In this document: piece by piece, positions 1 to 8,528 of the stretch
Numbering within the stretch: position 1 is the stretch's first letter
How the letters are laid out: each line of letters opens with the position of its first letter
Assembly (NCBI GenBank): GCA_002398565.1
Contig: DGZP01000087.1
Coordinates: forward strand, 1-45,446
Source of the DNA: Proteiniphilum sp. UBA4977
GTDB taxonomy: Bacteria > Bacteroidota > Bacteroidia > Bacteroidales > Dysgonomonadaceae
Direction of reading: 5' to 3'
Length of the DNA: 45,446 nt
Position numbers and translations under genes: made by a program
The notes under the pieces: generated by a model
The model's database searches: none
Seen by the model: only the letters and a program-made list of their open reading frames with translations
Told to the model about the DNA's origin: nothing

Positions 1-89
1 GAAAATAAATATTTTAGTCATATAAAATGATCATCTTAAATTTAACAATTCAGTGTATTGAAAACATTTCTTTTATTCTTTCAATTTAT

Positions 90-97
90 TACTTTTG
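90..97 (+). promoter_or_regulatory. Bacteroidota -7 promoter element for cutC-GH20
   Basis: TACTTTTG fits the Bacteroidota sigma-ABfr -7 consensus TAnnTTTG. It lies about 77 bases before the cutC start in an AT-rich stretch with no gene (1-173). A matching -33 TTTG at the right spacing is not evident, so this rests on the -7 box and its position. Confidence 0.5.
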
Positions 98-173
98 TAA
101 AACCTGTTCGTAAAAATATTCAATTACCGACAGGAAGCAGTGGAACCCCATAACAATTCACAAAACACCCTGT

Positions 174-935
174 ATGACGAACGACTACAAACTGGAGATC
201 TGTGCCAACTCTGTGGTTAGCTGTCTGGAAGCACAAAAAGGAGGCGCCTGGCGGGTGGAACTCTGTGCCGCCATTCCCGAGGGGGGAACTACCCCATCCT
301 ACGGCGACATAACACTGGCACGTGAACTGTTGCAGATAAAACTACACGTGATCATCCGTCCGAGGGGGGGTGATTTTCTTTATTCCGCTCTGGAGCAGCG
401 GATTATGTTGAAGGATATTGAAAACGCACGACGACTGGGAGTCGACGGTGTCGTGATAGGCTGTCTCACCCCTGAAGGGGAAGTGGATATGACGCGTAAC
501 CGTGAATTGCTGGAGGCTGCAGAAGGAATGAGTGTAACCTTTCACCGTGCGTTCGACATGTGCCGCGACCCGTTTGAAAGCCTGGAGCGGATCATTGAAC
601 TGGGGTGCGAAAGGATACTTACCTCGGGGCAACAACCCAGAGCAGAACAAGGCATTAACCTTTTGAATAAATTGGTGGAGAAAGCTGGCGATCGAATTAT
701 CATCATGCCGGGCAGCGGTGTGAATGCCGGCAATATTGCCAAGCTGGCAAGAGAGACCAATGCCAGGGAATTTCATCTTTCTGCCCGTGAATCGGTAGGA
801 AGCGGCATGACCTATCGCAATCCCAATCTGAAAATGGGGGGCGAGGCAATTCTGATAGACGAGTATAAACGGGAGATTACCAGTTCCAATAAGGTGGCGG
901 AGACGCTGATTGCATGGAAAAATAACACTGAATAA
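174..935 (+). CDS. cutC: CutC family protein (TIM barrel)
   Basis: 253 residues, full length for the CutC family, a single TIM-barrel domain. Family landmarks are visible: EICANS at 8-13, EGGTTPS at 36-42, IRPRGGDF at 61-68, TFHRAFD at 122-128, LTSGQ at 149-153 and MPGSGVNAGNI at 178-188. The family is named for copper homeostasis in E. coli, but a direct copper role is disputed and no enzymatic reaction can be assigned from sequence. No signal peptide, so it should be cytosolic. The GH20 lipoprotein gene starts 23 bases downstream on the same strand, which suggests co-transcription and a possible sugar-related role (inference). Family assignment is firm; function is open. Confidence 0.93.
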   Translation: MTNDYKLEICANSVVSCLEAQKGGAWRVELCAAIPEGGTTPSYGDITLARELLQIKLHVIIRPRGGDFLYSALEQRIMLKDIENARRLGVDGVVIGCLTPEGEVDMTRNRELLEAAEGMSVTFHRAFDMCRDPFESLERIIELGCERILTSGQQPRAEQGINLLNKLVEKAGDRIIIMPGSGVNAGNIAKLARETNAREFHLSARESVGSGMTYRNPNLKMGGEAILIDEYKREITSSNKVAETLIAWKNNTE

Positions 936-958
936 ACGATTCATATAAATTTACAGAC

Positions 959-3292
959 ATGAAGAAAATCAATACACTACAACTAGTGATTGCGTTTACA
1001 TTTTTTCTCGTTTCCTGTAATAAGAGAGGAAGTGGGATGGCAGAAGCCGATTATGACGTGATACCTCTGCCCAATCATATCAGTGTCACCAAAGAAACAG
1101 CCTTTATGCTCTCGGAATCGACCAAAATTGTCTTTCCCGCAGAAAATAAAAAGATGCAACGCAACGCTGAATTCCTGGCAGAATATCTGAAACAGTCGTC
1201 CGGAATACAAACGGACGTGACAACTATGGCTCCCGGACGGGATGCCATTACTCTGTCAGCAGAACTTCAGCACGACAACCCGGAGGCTTACCACATTGAA
1301 ATCAACGAGCGGGAGATACGCATAGAGGGCGCTTCGGAAGCAGCCGTCTTCTATGGCATACAAACGCTGTACAAATCGGTTCCTGTAGGAAACCACGCAC
1401 AGGTATCCTTCTCATCGGCCACCATAGACGACGCACCCCGGTTTGCCTATCGTGGCATGATGCTTGATGTAGCACGCCATTTTCGGTCGGTCGATTTTGT
1501 CAAAAAATACATCGACCTGCTGGCATTACACAACATCAACCGCTTCCACTGGCACCTTACCGACGACCAAGGATGGCGTATCGAATCAGACTCCTATCCC
1601 AAGCTTGTGGAAATGGGTTCTACACGCAAAGAAACAGTGATTGGACGTAATACGGGCGAGTACGACGGTATACCCCACAGTGGCTTCTATACCAAAGAAG
1701 AGCTCAAAGAGGTGGTAAAATACGCCGAAGAGCGTTATATCACTATCATTCCCGAAGTGGACTTACCAGGCCATATGCTGGCAGCACTGGCTGCATACCC
1801 CGAACTGGGATGTACCGGTGGCCCCTATGAAGTGGCGCGTGAGTGGGGTGTGTTCGACGATGTGCTCTGCCCCGGAAAGGAAAAGACTTTTACTTTCCTG
1901 GAGGCAGTGCTGACCGAGGTGATGGAGATATTTCCTTCTAAGTACATCCATATTGGTGGCGACGAAGCTCCCAAGACACGCTGGAAGGAGTGTCCGGACT
2001 GTCAGGCGCGCAGCAAAGAACTGGGGCTCAAGAATCAAAAGGGGCACATGGCAGAACATTATCTGCAGAGCTATGTAACTGCACGTATTGAGAAGTTTCT
2101 GAACGACCGGGGCCGCAGCATCATTGGCTGGGACGAAATACTGGAGGGTGAACTGGCTCCCCACGCTACAGTAATGTCGTGGCGCGGCATGGAAGGGGGC
2201 ATAAAGGCAGCACAGATGGGGCACGACGTGATTATGACACCCACCACCTACTGTTACTTTGACTATTACCAAACGCAGTATACTGACGAAGAGCCGCTCG
2301 CCATCGGTGGTTTTCTTCCCCTGGAGCAGGTCTATAGCTTTGAGCCGGCACCCGACCAGCTTACAGAAGAACAAGAAACCCATATCCTGGGCGCACAGGC
2401 CAACTTATGGACAGAATATATCAAGGAGCCGGAGCATGTGGAATATATGACTCTGCCGCGACTGGCAGCCATGAGTGAGGTACAATGGATACAACCCGGG
2501 AAGAAAAACTATGACCATTTTTTGAAGCGATTGCCACAACTACTTGCACTCTACGACAAGCTGGGTTACAACTACGCCACCCATGTGTTCGATATGAAAG
2601 CAACACTCAAGGCCAACTTCGAGACAAACGCGCTGGATGTAATCTTCAGCACCATTGATGACGCACCGGTTTATTATACACTCGACGGCAGTGAACCCGA
2701 TGAGTCGTCGGCGCGCTATGAAAATAAACTCTCTATCAGGGAAGCCGCCGAGCTGAAGGCGGTAGCCATACGCAATGGGAAAAAGAGCAAGGTTTTCAAC
2801 GAAAAGATATCGATTAGCAAGTCATCCTATATGCCCACCGAGTTGTTCACCACACCGGCGCCCGGTTATATCTACGAGGGTGCATCCATGCTAGTGGATG
2901 GTCTCAACGGTAACAGCACCAACTACCGTACGGGGCGCTGGATAGGTTTCCAGGAAGACAACATGGTGGCAGTGATCGACCTGCTGCAGCCTACGGAGAT
3001 CAGCAAGGCAGAGATTCATAATGTGGTGGTGACGGGCGACTGGATCTTCGATGCATCGGAGATCACCATCGAATCTTCTGCAGACAATCAAACATTTACC
3101 CCGGTAATCAGCATGCCCGTTGTCGATGAGAAGAATGAGCACCGGTCAGACATCTCCACGCATCTGCTTACGTTTGATCCCGTTACGGCACGCTACTTCA
3201 GGGTAACAGTGAAACCTTCGGTAATACCGGAATGGCACCCGGGAAAAGGGAATCGTGCCTTTATCTTTGTCGATGAGATCCGCCTGGATTGA
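959..3292 (+). CDS. Beta-N-acetylhexosaminidase, GH20 lipoprotein
   Basis: 777 residues. The N-terminus is a lipoprotein signal ending in a lipobox (LVSC, Cys20), so the enzyme is membrane-anchored in the envelope. Domains in order: GH20 N-terminal alpha/beta domain about 33-155; GH20 catalytic barrel about 160-515 with the catalytic Asp335-Glu336 pair in IGGDEAP; a chitobiase C-terminal-like module about 545-615; and an F5/8-type C (discoidin) carbohydrate-binding-like domain about 625-777. It would release terminal GlcNAc or GalNAc from glycans, glycoproteins or chitooligosaccharides by substrate-assisted catalysis through the N-acetyl group. It follows cutC by 23 bases. The exact glycan linkage cannot be told from sequence. 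Confidence 0.95.
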   Translation: MKKINTLQLVIAFTFFLVSCNKRGSGMAEADYDVIPLPNHISVTKETAFMLSESTKIVFPAENKKMQRNAEFLAEYLKQSSGIQTDVTTMAPGRDAITLSAELQHDNPEAYHIEINEREIRIEGASEAAVFYGIQTLYKSVPVGNHAQVSFSSATIDDAPRFAYRGMMLDVARHFRSVDFVKKYIDLLALHNINRFHWHLTDDQGWRIESDSYPKLVEMGSTRKETVIGRNTGEYDGIPHSGFYTKEELKEVVKYAEERYITIIPEVDLPGHMLAALAAYPELGCTGGPYEVAREWGVFDDVLCPGKEKTFTFLEAVLTEVMEIFPSKYIHIGGDEAPKTRWKECPDCQARSKELGLKNQKGHMAEHYLQSYVTARIEKFLNDRGRSIIGWDEILEGELAPHATVMSWRGMEGGIKAAQMGHDVIMTPTTYCYFDYYQTQYTDEEPLAIGGFLPLEQVYSFEPAPDQLTEEQETHILGAQANLWTEYIKEPEHVEYMTLPRLAAMSEVQWIQPGKKNYDHFLKRLPQLLALYDKLGYNYATHVFDMKATLKANFETNALDVIFSTIDDAPVYYTLDGSEPDESSARYENKLSIREAAELKAVAIRNGKKSKVFNEKISISKSSYMPTELFTTPAPGYIYEGASMLVDGLNGNSTNYRTGRWIGFQEDNMVAVIDLLQPTEISKAEIHNVVVTGDWIFDASEITIESSADNQTFTPVISMPVVDEKNEHRSDISTHLLTFDPVTARYFRVTVKPSVIPEWHPGKGNRAFIFVDEIRLD

Positions 3293-3353
3293 CAGCCTAT
3301 AAAGTGAGAAGCGTACTCCTGTGAAAAGTTGTACTGCTTTTGCGACAAAACAA

Positions 3354-3387
3354 ACAGGGACTGTCTCTCTAGTAAGGCAATCCCTGT
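3354..3387. terminator. Bidirectional terminator between GH20 and ypfJ
   Basis: A 7-bp perfect stem, ACAGGGA at 3354-3360 with TCCCTGT at 3381-3387, lies between two convergent genes. The flank is T-rich on the right and A-rich on the left, so it could serve both strands. The stem is short and the T-run imperfect. Confidence 0.45.
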
Positions 3388-3408
3388 CTGTTTAGATTGG
3401 GATGATTA

Positions 3409-4281
3409 CTAATTCAGGCCAGGGTCATTGAAGGTGTCGCCCTGGCTGATATCACCCGTTTGCATTCCTTTTCGGAACCAGTGAGTACGCTGGGCAGCGG
3501 TACCATGCGTAAAGGAATCAGGTACGCTGTAGCCCATCGATCGCTTCTGAATGGTATCGTCACCCACGGCGGTAGTTGCACTGATGGCCGACTCCAGATC
3601 ACCCGGTTCAAGTAGGATCATGTTCATCTTTTGGGCATGGTGGACCCAGACGCCTGCCAGAAAATCGGCCTGCAGCTCGAGCTTCACATTCAGCCTGTTT
3701 TGTTCGGTTTCACTGATGCGCCCCCGGTACCGGTTCACATGGTCAATAATTCCAAGCAGCTTCTGTACATGATGTCCCACTTCATGGGCCGTCACATAAG
3801 CCATGGCAAGATCGCCTTTGGCGCCAAAATCAGACTTCAACTGATGAAAAAAGTTCAGGTCGATATACATCTTCTGGTCTGCAGGGCAATAAAACGGCCC
3901 CACGGCAGCAGTGGCACCACCACATTCCGATACTGTCTCGTCGGTAAAGGTTACCAGCGTAGGATTCACATAGCTCTGCTGCAGCTGCGTCCTGAATATT
4001 TCGCTCCACACGTCGTTGGCACTGTTGAATACACCCAGGGTGAATACCTTGAGTTCTTCGTTTTCGTTGGCCCGGGAGGGGTCTGTCACTTCTGTCGACT
4101 GCCCAGGCACCACGCTGTTCACCATATCCACTGCCTGAAAGGGATTTTGTCCCAGCAACAGTGCAATAATGACAATTACAATGGCTCCCACACCGCCCAG
4201 GGCGGCATTCTTTCTGCCTCTTCCCCTACCCCTGCGGTCCTCGAAATTGGCCTCACTGTCGTTTCTATTGATCCACTTCAT
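3409..4281 (-). CDS. ypfJ: Neutral zinc metallopeptidase, YpfJ family
   Basis: 290 residues. A charged, Arg/Gly-rich cytosolic N-terminus (1-25) is followed by one membrane helix (about 28-46); the peptidase domain follows in the periplasm. The zincin motif HEVGHH lies at 166-171 (His166, Glu167, His170), and the downstream LELQADFLAG (201-210) supplies the likely third ligand and conserved acidic residues. The family is the putative neutral zinc metallopeptidases of E. coli YpfJ type; the substrate is unknown. It lies 63 bases after the DUF1080 gene on the same strand and could be the last gene of a TPR-DUF1080-ypfJ unit. It converges on the GH20 gene. Confidence 0.9.
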   Translation of the reverse strand: MKWINRNDSEANFEDRRGRGRGRKNAALGGVGAIVIVIIALLLGQNPFQAVDMVNSVVPGQSTEVTDPSRANENEELKVFTLGVFNSANDVWSEIFRTQLQQSYVNPTLVTFTDETVSECGGATAAVGPFYCPADQKMYIDLNFFHQLKSDFGAKGDLAMAYVTAHEVGHHVQKLLGIIDHVNRYRGRISETEQNRLNVKLELQADFLAGVWVHHAQKMNMILLEPGDLESAISATTAVGDDTIQKRSMGYSVPDSFTHGTAAQRTHWFRKGMQTGDISQGDTFNDPGLN

Positions 4282-4344
4282 GTGATTGGAGATTTATTTT
4301 CACTCTCATAAGGCCGTAGCTGTGCCCGTTTCACGTATAAGACC

Positions 4345-5082
4345 TTACAGTTTTCTGATTTTCACATTGCGGAACCAGACCGTATAACCATGATCCTGCA
4401 AGCCGATGTATCCGTCGTGTGCGATTCCATCGGTAAAGCCGGGAAAGTTTTTAAACTTACTCTTCTGGACCAGTTCGTCCCATTCTTTGGTCCAGAGTGT
4501 ATACTCTACCACTTTTTTCCCATTCTGAATATGCGTTACTTTTCCATCCTTTATCCTCACCACAATGTTGTTCCATTGTCCCGCCGGATGAACGGTGGCG
4601 GGATCGGCAGCAATCATATCATAGAGCGATCCGGCCTTGTGACTGTCAATTTTATTGTCGCTGGCCCGCTCATTGTCAAGTACCTGAATCTCGGGGGCGG
4701 CATAATAAATGGGTTTACCAGGTATTTCATGCACATAGTAGAAAATGCCCGAGTTGGCCTGATCACCTGCCTTCCAGTCCAATGACAGTTCAAAATCGGT
4801 AAACACTTTCCCGGCAAAAATAATATCTCCGTTACCACCACGTCCCGGCTTCGACGGATCTGCCGGCACCACCTTCATGGCTCCTTCTTCGATCTGCCAG
4901 TTTTTTGGCATTTCTGTTCCGTTATATTGTCTCCATCCGGAGAAATCTTTTCCGTTGAACAAAAGTACCCATCCAGCTTTCTTTTCTTTTTTCGTTAATC
5001 TGTTCGTTCCCTGTGCCTGTGTGTTAACAGAAAATGCGATCAACAACATCAGTGTACCAAAATAAAGCAATTTTCTTTTCAT
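4345..5082 (-). CDS. Exported DUF1080 (3-keto-disaccharide hydrolase) protein
   Basis: 245 residues with a cleavable signal peptide (1 to about 24, ending NTQAQG) and one concanavalin-like DUF1080 domain. Typical family sequence includes FNGKDFSGWR (about 42-51), an SLDWKAGDQANSGIFYYVHE block in the middle, and the C-terminal YIGLQDHG-YTVWFRNVKIRKL ending. Family members are surface or periplasmic carbohydrate-active proteins; some hydrolyse 3-keto-glycosides and others may only bind sugars. No catalytic residue can be proven here. The TPR gene lies 29 bases upstream on the same strand. No partner 3-keto-glycoside dehydrogenase is seen nearby. Confidence 0.88.
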   Translation of the reverse strand: MKRKLLYFGTLMLLIAFSVNTQAQGTNRLTKKEKKAGWVLLFNGKDFSGWRQYNGTEMPKNWQIEEGAMKVVPADPSKPGRGGNGDIIFAGKVFTDFELSLDWKAGDQANSGIFYYVHEIPGKPIYYAAPEIQVLDNERASDNKIDSHKAGSLYDMIAADPATVHPAGQWNNIVVRIKDGKVTHIQNGKKVVEYTLWTKEWDELVQKSKFKNFPGFTDGIAHDGYIGLQDHGYTVWFRNVKIRKL

Positions 5083-5111
5083 TTTTTATTTTTATTAGAT
5101 TGTGAAAGTTC

Positions 5112-5945
5112 TTATTTTTCTGTTTTTTTTAGCCATTCATCCACAAGAGTGGCATCATATCCCAATTCTCCCGCTTTTTTAAAATCGGCCCGGGCGGCAA
5201 TTTTGTCGAATTGTTCATAGCGCACCCTGCCGCGCAAAAAGAAGAAATAGGGATTACCTCCCTGGGTATCTTCCACTGCACGCAAATCGGCCGAGGCCCT
5301 GAATATCTGGTCCGTATTCACATAACACTCAGCACGGTTCATGTAAAAACTGGGATCTGAAGGCTGCTCAGACTGTATCAGGGTAGTATATATTTTTTCT
5401 GCTGCCTGCCAGTTATCATCCAGCTTATAAATCAGCGCCTTACTCAACTGTGTATAGAGATTGCGGGAATCGATCTGCTCCGACTTTTTAAAATCGTTTT
5501 CAGCCTTTGTTCTGTCATGCTGTTCAAGATACAGCAGGCCGCGGCGGTAGTATGCTTCCACATCATCCGGATAACGACGGATAAGGGTATCATAATCTTC
5601 CATGGCCTCACTGAATCTCTCCATGTCACACAGCAGGGAAGCCCTGTTATGGAGTACCAGCTCCGGCATGGGATTGTTGGACAAAGATGCCGTGAAGGAT
5701 ACGTAGGCATCGTCGAACATGCCAAGCTGACGCTGTAGTATCCCCAGGTTTAGCAACAGCACAGGGTTATTTTCATTTGCAGGCTCCATCGACATCGCCT
5801 TTTGCAGCAACACTGCGGCACTGTCTAACCGGTCAGCCTCAATATATGCCGCAGATTGTTCCACCAACTCTTCGTAACTTTGACCTAACAGCCGTGAAAC
5901 AGGGAACAGCAATATAAGAAAAAATGACAAAAAAAATAACCTCAT
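5112..5945 (-). CDS. Exported tetratricopeptide repeat protein
   Basis: 277 residues from the ATG at 5945. A longer in-frame ATG at 5978 would put an extra 11 residues before the hydrophobic signal and would place the -7 box at 5976-5983 over its own start codon, so the shorter start is preferred. The signal peptide (about 1-22) is followed by about six tandem TPR units through the whole chain, recognisable by spaced N/Y-R-A/G and A-x-x-D-Y/F patterns (for example VLHNRASLLCDMERFSEAMEDY and AYYRRGLLYLEQHDRTKAENDF). TPRs mediate protein-protein contacts; no enzymatic domain is present. The partner is unknown. First gene of a likely operon with the DUF1080 protein and ypfJ. Confidence 0.85.
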   Translation of the reverse strand: MRLFFLSFFLILLFPVSRLLGQSYEELVEQSAAYIEADRLDSAAVLLQKAMSMEPANENNPVLLLNLGILQRQLGMFDDAYVSFTASLSNNPMPELVLHNRASLLCDMERFSEAMEDYDTLIRRYPDDVEAYYRRGLLYLEQHDRTKAENDFKKSEQIDSRNLYTQLSKALIYKLDDNWQAAEKIYTTLIQSEQPSDPSFYMNRAECYVNTDQIFRASADLRAVEDTQGGNPYFFFLRGRVRYEQFDKIAARADFKKAGELGYDATLVDEWLKKTEK

Positions 5946-5975
5946 ACTCAGTTTATGATGTGCAGATGTAGACAG

Positions 5976-5983
5976 CAAATTTA
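5976..5983 (-). promoter_or_regulatory. -7 element for the TPR operon
   Basis: On the minus strand this reads TAAATTTG, a match to TAnnTTTG, 31 bases before the TPR start at 5945. Its upstream region overlaps that of the opposite promoter at 5996-6003. Confidence 0.5.
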
Positions 5984-5995
5984 ATCAAAAATATT

Positions 5996-6003
5996 TATCT
6001 TTG
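5996..6003 (+). promoter_or_regulatory. -7 element for mscS
   Basis: TATCTTTG matches TAnnTTTG and lies 30 bases before the ATG at 6034. Because transcription would begin near 6010, it argues against a start at the TTG at 6001. Confidence 0.55.
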
Positions 6004-6033
6004 CCGCCAGATTCCCAAAAAATAGAAATTAAC

Positions 6034-6972
6034 ATGTTATTCCCAATTTCCGGCTTACCGGCCGGTTCACTGACAGATTCCCTGATAAGCCGTCTTTCGG
6101 CAGATTCACAAAAAAGCTCTACTGCCGAACTGATCAAAAAAGGCCGTTTCGATGAGTTGCTCGATCAGTTTGTCACAGGCAGTATCGACTTCCTCGGTAA
6201 GTTGATGATCGCGCTGCTCATCTTCTATGTGGGAAAATGGATTATCAGACGGATTGCAGGATTTTTCGGAAAGGTGTTCAACAAACGTATTGAAGATCGT
6301 GCACTGCGAAGTTTTCTTATAAACATTGTGAACATCACCCTTTTCTCTGTACTCATAATACTGATCATCAATATTGTAGGGACAAAGACTGTTTCCATTG
6401 CTGCGTTGATCGGTTCTGTGGGACTGGCGGTGGGACTGGCTGTGAAAGACAACCTGGCCAACTTTGCCGGAGGTGTGATGCTACTCTTCAATAAGCCCTT
6501 CAGGGGAGGAGATTACATTGAGGCACAAGGTGCGGCCGGTACGGTACAGTCGGTTGGTATCCTCTACACTACCCTCACCACATTCGACAACAAGACCATT
6601 CACATTCCAAATGGGCCCCTCTCCACCGGCAACATCGTAAATTACAGCACCCAGGCAACACGTCGCGTGGATCTGACCGTAAATGTGGATTATGGATCGG
6701 ACGTGGAGCTGGTGAAACGTCTGTTGCTCGATATTGCGGAGAAGCATCCCCAGGTGTTGCATGATCCTGCCCCTTTTTCACGGATGGTGAAGATGAACGA
6801 TAGCTCCATCGATTTTGTACTGAGGGTATGGACGCTCGCCGCTGATTTCTGGCCGGTCACTTACGACCTGAACGAACAAGCATACGAGGCGCTGATTATA
6901 CACGGCCTGAATATACCATTCCCGCAGATGACCATACATCTGGCAGAAAATCAGAATTCGGAATTAAAATGA
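6034..6972 (+). CDS. mscS: Small-conductance mechanosensitive channel, MscS family
   Basis: 312 residues from the ATG at 6034, close to the length of E. coli MscS. Three membrane helices: about 53-72, 97-116 and the pore-lining 122-152. The third is rich in Gly and Ala (IGSVGLAVGLAVKDNLANFAGG), as in the MscS pore helix, and runs into the family signature NKPFRGGDYIE at 153-163. The beta domain and cytoplasmic cage follow (about 160-300). It would sit in the inner membrane and open under tension to release solutes on hypo-osmotic shock. Transcribed away from the TPR operon from overlapping promoters. Its last 22 bases overlap the end of prfC on the other strand. Confidence 0.92.
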   Translation: MLFPISGLPAGSLTDSLISRLSADSQKSSTAELIKKGRFDELLDQFVTGSIDFLGKLMIALLIFYVGKWIIRRIAGFFGKVFNKRIEDRALRSFLINIVNITLFSVLIILIINIVGTKTVSIAALIGSVGLAVGLAVKDNLANFAGGVMLLFNKPFRGGDYIEAQGAAGTVQSVGILYTTLTTFDNKTIHIPNGPLSTGNIVNYSTQATRRVDLTVNVDYGSDVELVKRLLLDIAEKHPQVLHDPAPFSRMVKMNDSSIDFVLRVWTLAADFWPVTYDLNEQAYEALIIHGLNIPFPQMTIHLAENQNSELK

Positions 6973-8525
6973 AAATGGATGTTTTTGAAATCCTGCTGTG
7001 CCATCATCAGAATGTAGTTTGATTCGGCCAGAAAGACATCCCTGCCCTCCTTGTCGTGGGCCATATACTGAAACTTGCGCTTTTTGAAGTCGGCCAGCTG
7101 CACCGCATCGCCGCTCTCAATCCAGCACGCTTTATAGAGGTTAATCGGTTCCCAGCGGCACTGTGCACCATACTCATGCAATAGACGGTACTGGATGACC
7201 TCAAACTGGAGCTGCCCTACTGTGCCAATGATTCTTCTCCCGTTAAACTGATTCACAAAGAGTTGCGCTACCCCTTCATCCATCAGTTGTTCTACGCCCC
7301 TTTGCAACTGCTTAGACTTCATGGGATCGGCATTCTCAATATATTTAAACATCTCGGGCGAGAAACTGGGCAGCCCCTTGAAGTGAAGCAGTTCGCCCGA
7401 GGTGAGGGTGTCACCTATCTTGAAATTGCCATTGTCGGGCAACCCCACGATGTCACCCGCATAGGCTTCGTCGAGAATCTCCTTCTTCTGAGCCATAAAG
7501 GCGGTGGGTGAAGAGAACTTCATCATCCGGTTGAAACGCACATGCCTGTAGTTCACATTGCGTTCAAACTTACCGGAACACACTTTCACAAATGCAATAC
7601 AGGAACGGTGATTGGGATCCATGTTGGCATGGATCTTGAATACGAAGCCACTGAATGCCTCCTCGTATGGATCCACAGTTCGCTCTTCGGCCCGTACCTG
7701 ACGAGGCGACGGTGCAATCTCGACGAAGCAGTCGAGGAGCTCCTTCACGCCGAAGTTATTCAGTGCTGACCCAAAGAAGACCGGTGCTAGCTCTCCGGCA
7801 AGGTATGCTTCCTGCTCAAAGTCCGGATAGACTTCAGTAATCAACTCTACATCATCGCGCAGTTTTTTCGCTAACTTGTCGCCGATATGTTTTTCCAGAC
7901 CGGACGACTGCAAGTCGAGATGTACCGACTTCGTGACAACCTGCTTGCTGGGTTGATATAGGTCGAGGCTCTCCTGATATAGGTTGTAGACTCCGCGAAA
8001 ACGTTCTCCCATATCAACAGGCCAGCTTAGTGGTCTCACTGAAATCTGGAGTTCTTCTTCCAGCTCGTCGAGGATGTCGAAAGGATCCTTTCCTTCGCGA
8101 TCCATCTTGTTTACGAAGATCATGACCGGCGTCTTTCGCATGCGGCAGACTTCCATCAGCCTGCGTGTCTGGGTCTCCACTCCCTTTGCCACATCAACCA
8201 CCACAATCACGCTATCCACGGCTGTAAGCGTACGGAACGTGTCTTCGGCAAAATCCTGGTGCCCGGGGGTATCGAGAATATTGATTTTATGATTATTATA
8301 TTCGAAACCCATCACCGAGGTGGCAACTGATATACCGCGCTGCTTCTCTATCTCCATCCAGTCGGAGGTAGCCGTTTTCTTTATCTTGTTCGACTTGACG
8401 GCACCCGCTACGTGGATAGCACCGCCAAAGAGCAGTAATTTCTCAGTCAATGTGGTTTTTCCCGCGTCGGGGTGGCTGATGACAGCGAAGGTACGCCGTC
8501 GTTGAATCTCTTCTTTGATCGTCAT
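6951..8525 (-). CDS. prfC: Peptide chain release factor 3
   Basis: 524 residues, full length for RF3, a translational GTPase that recycles RF1/RF2 from the ribosome after termination. GTPase motifs: SHPDAGKTT at 17-25 (P-loop), RGISVATSV around 63-71 (switch I), DTPGHQDF at 85-92 (switch II) and NKMDRE at 139-144. The GAIHVAGAVK stretch at 35-44 and the RF3 C-terminal domain distinguish it from EF-G. It is the last gene of DUF4924-rmlD-prfC; rmlD ends 3 bases upstream. No terminator is visible at its end, which lies inside the mscS coding sequence. Confidence 0.97.
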   Translation of the reverse strand: MTIKEEIQRRRTFAVISHPDAGKTTLTEKLLLFGGAIHVAGAVKSNKIKKTATSDWMEIEKQRGISVATSVMGFEYNNHKINILDTPGHQDFAEDTFRTLTAVDSVIVVVDVAKGVETQTRRLMEVCRMRKTPVMIFVNKMDREGKDPFDILDELEEELQISVRPLSWPVDMGERFRGVYNLYQESLDLYQPSKQVVTKSVHLDLQSSGLEKHIGDKLAKKLRDDVELITEVYPDFEQEAYLAGELAPVFFGSALNNFGVKELLDCFVEIAPSPRQVRAEERTVDPYEEAFSGFVFKIHANMDPNHRSCIAFVKVCSGKFERNVNYRHVRFNRMMKFSSPTAFMAQKKEILDEAYAGDIVGLPDNGNFKIGDTLTSGELLHFKGLPSFSPEMFKYIENADPMKSKQLQRGVEQLMDEGVAQLFVNQFNGRRIIGTVGQLQFEVIQYRLLHEYGAQCRWEPINLYKACWIESGDAVQLADFKKRKFQYMAHDKEGRDVFLAESNYILMMAQQDFKNIHFHFNSEF

Positions 8526-8528
8526 TAT

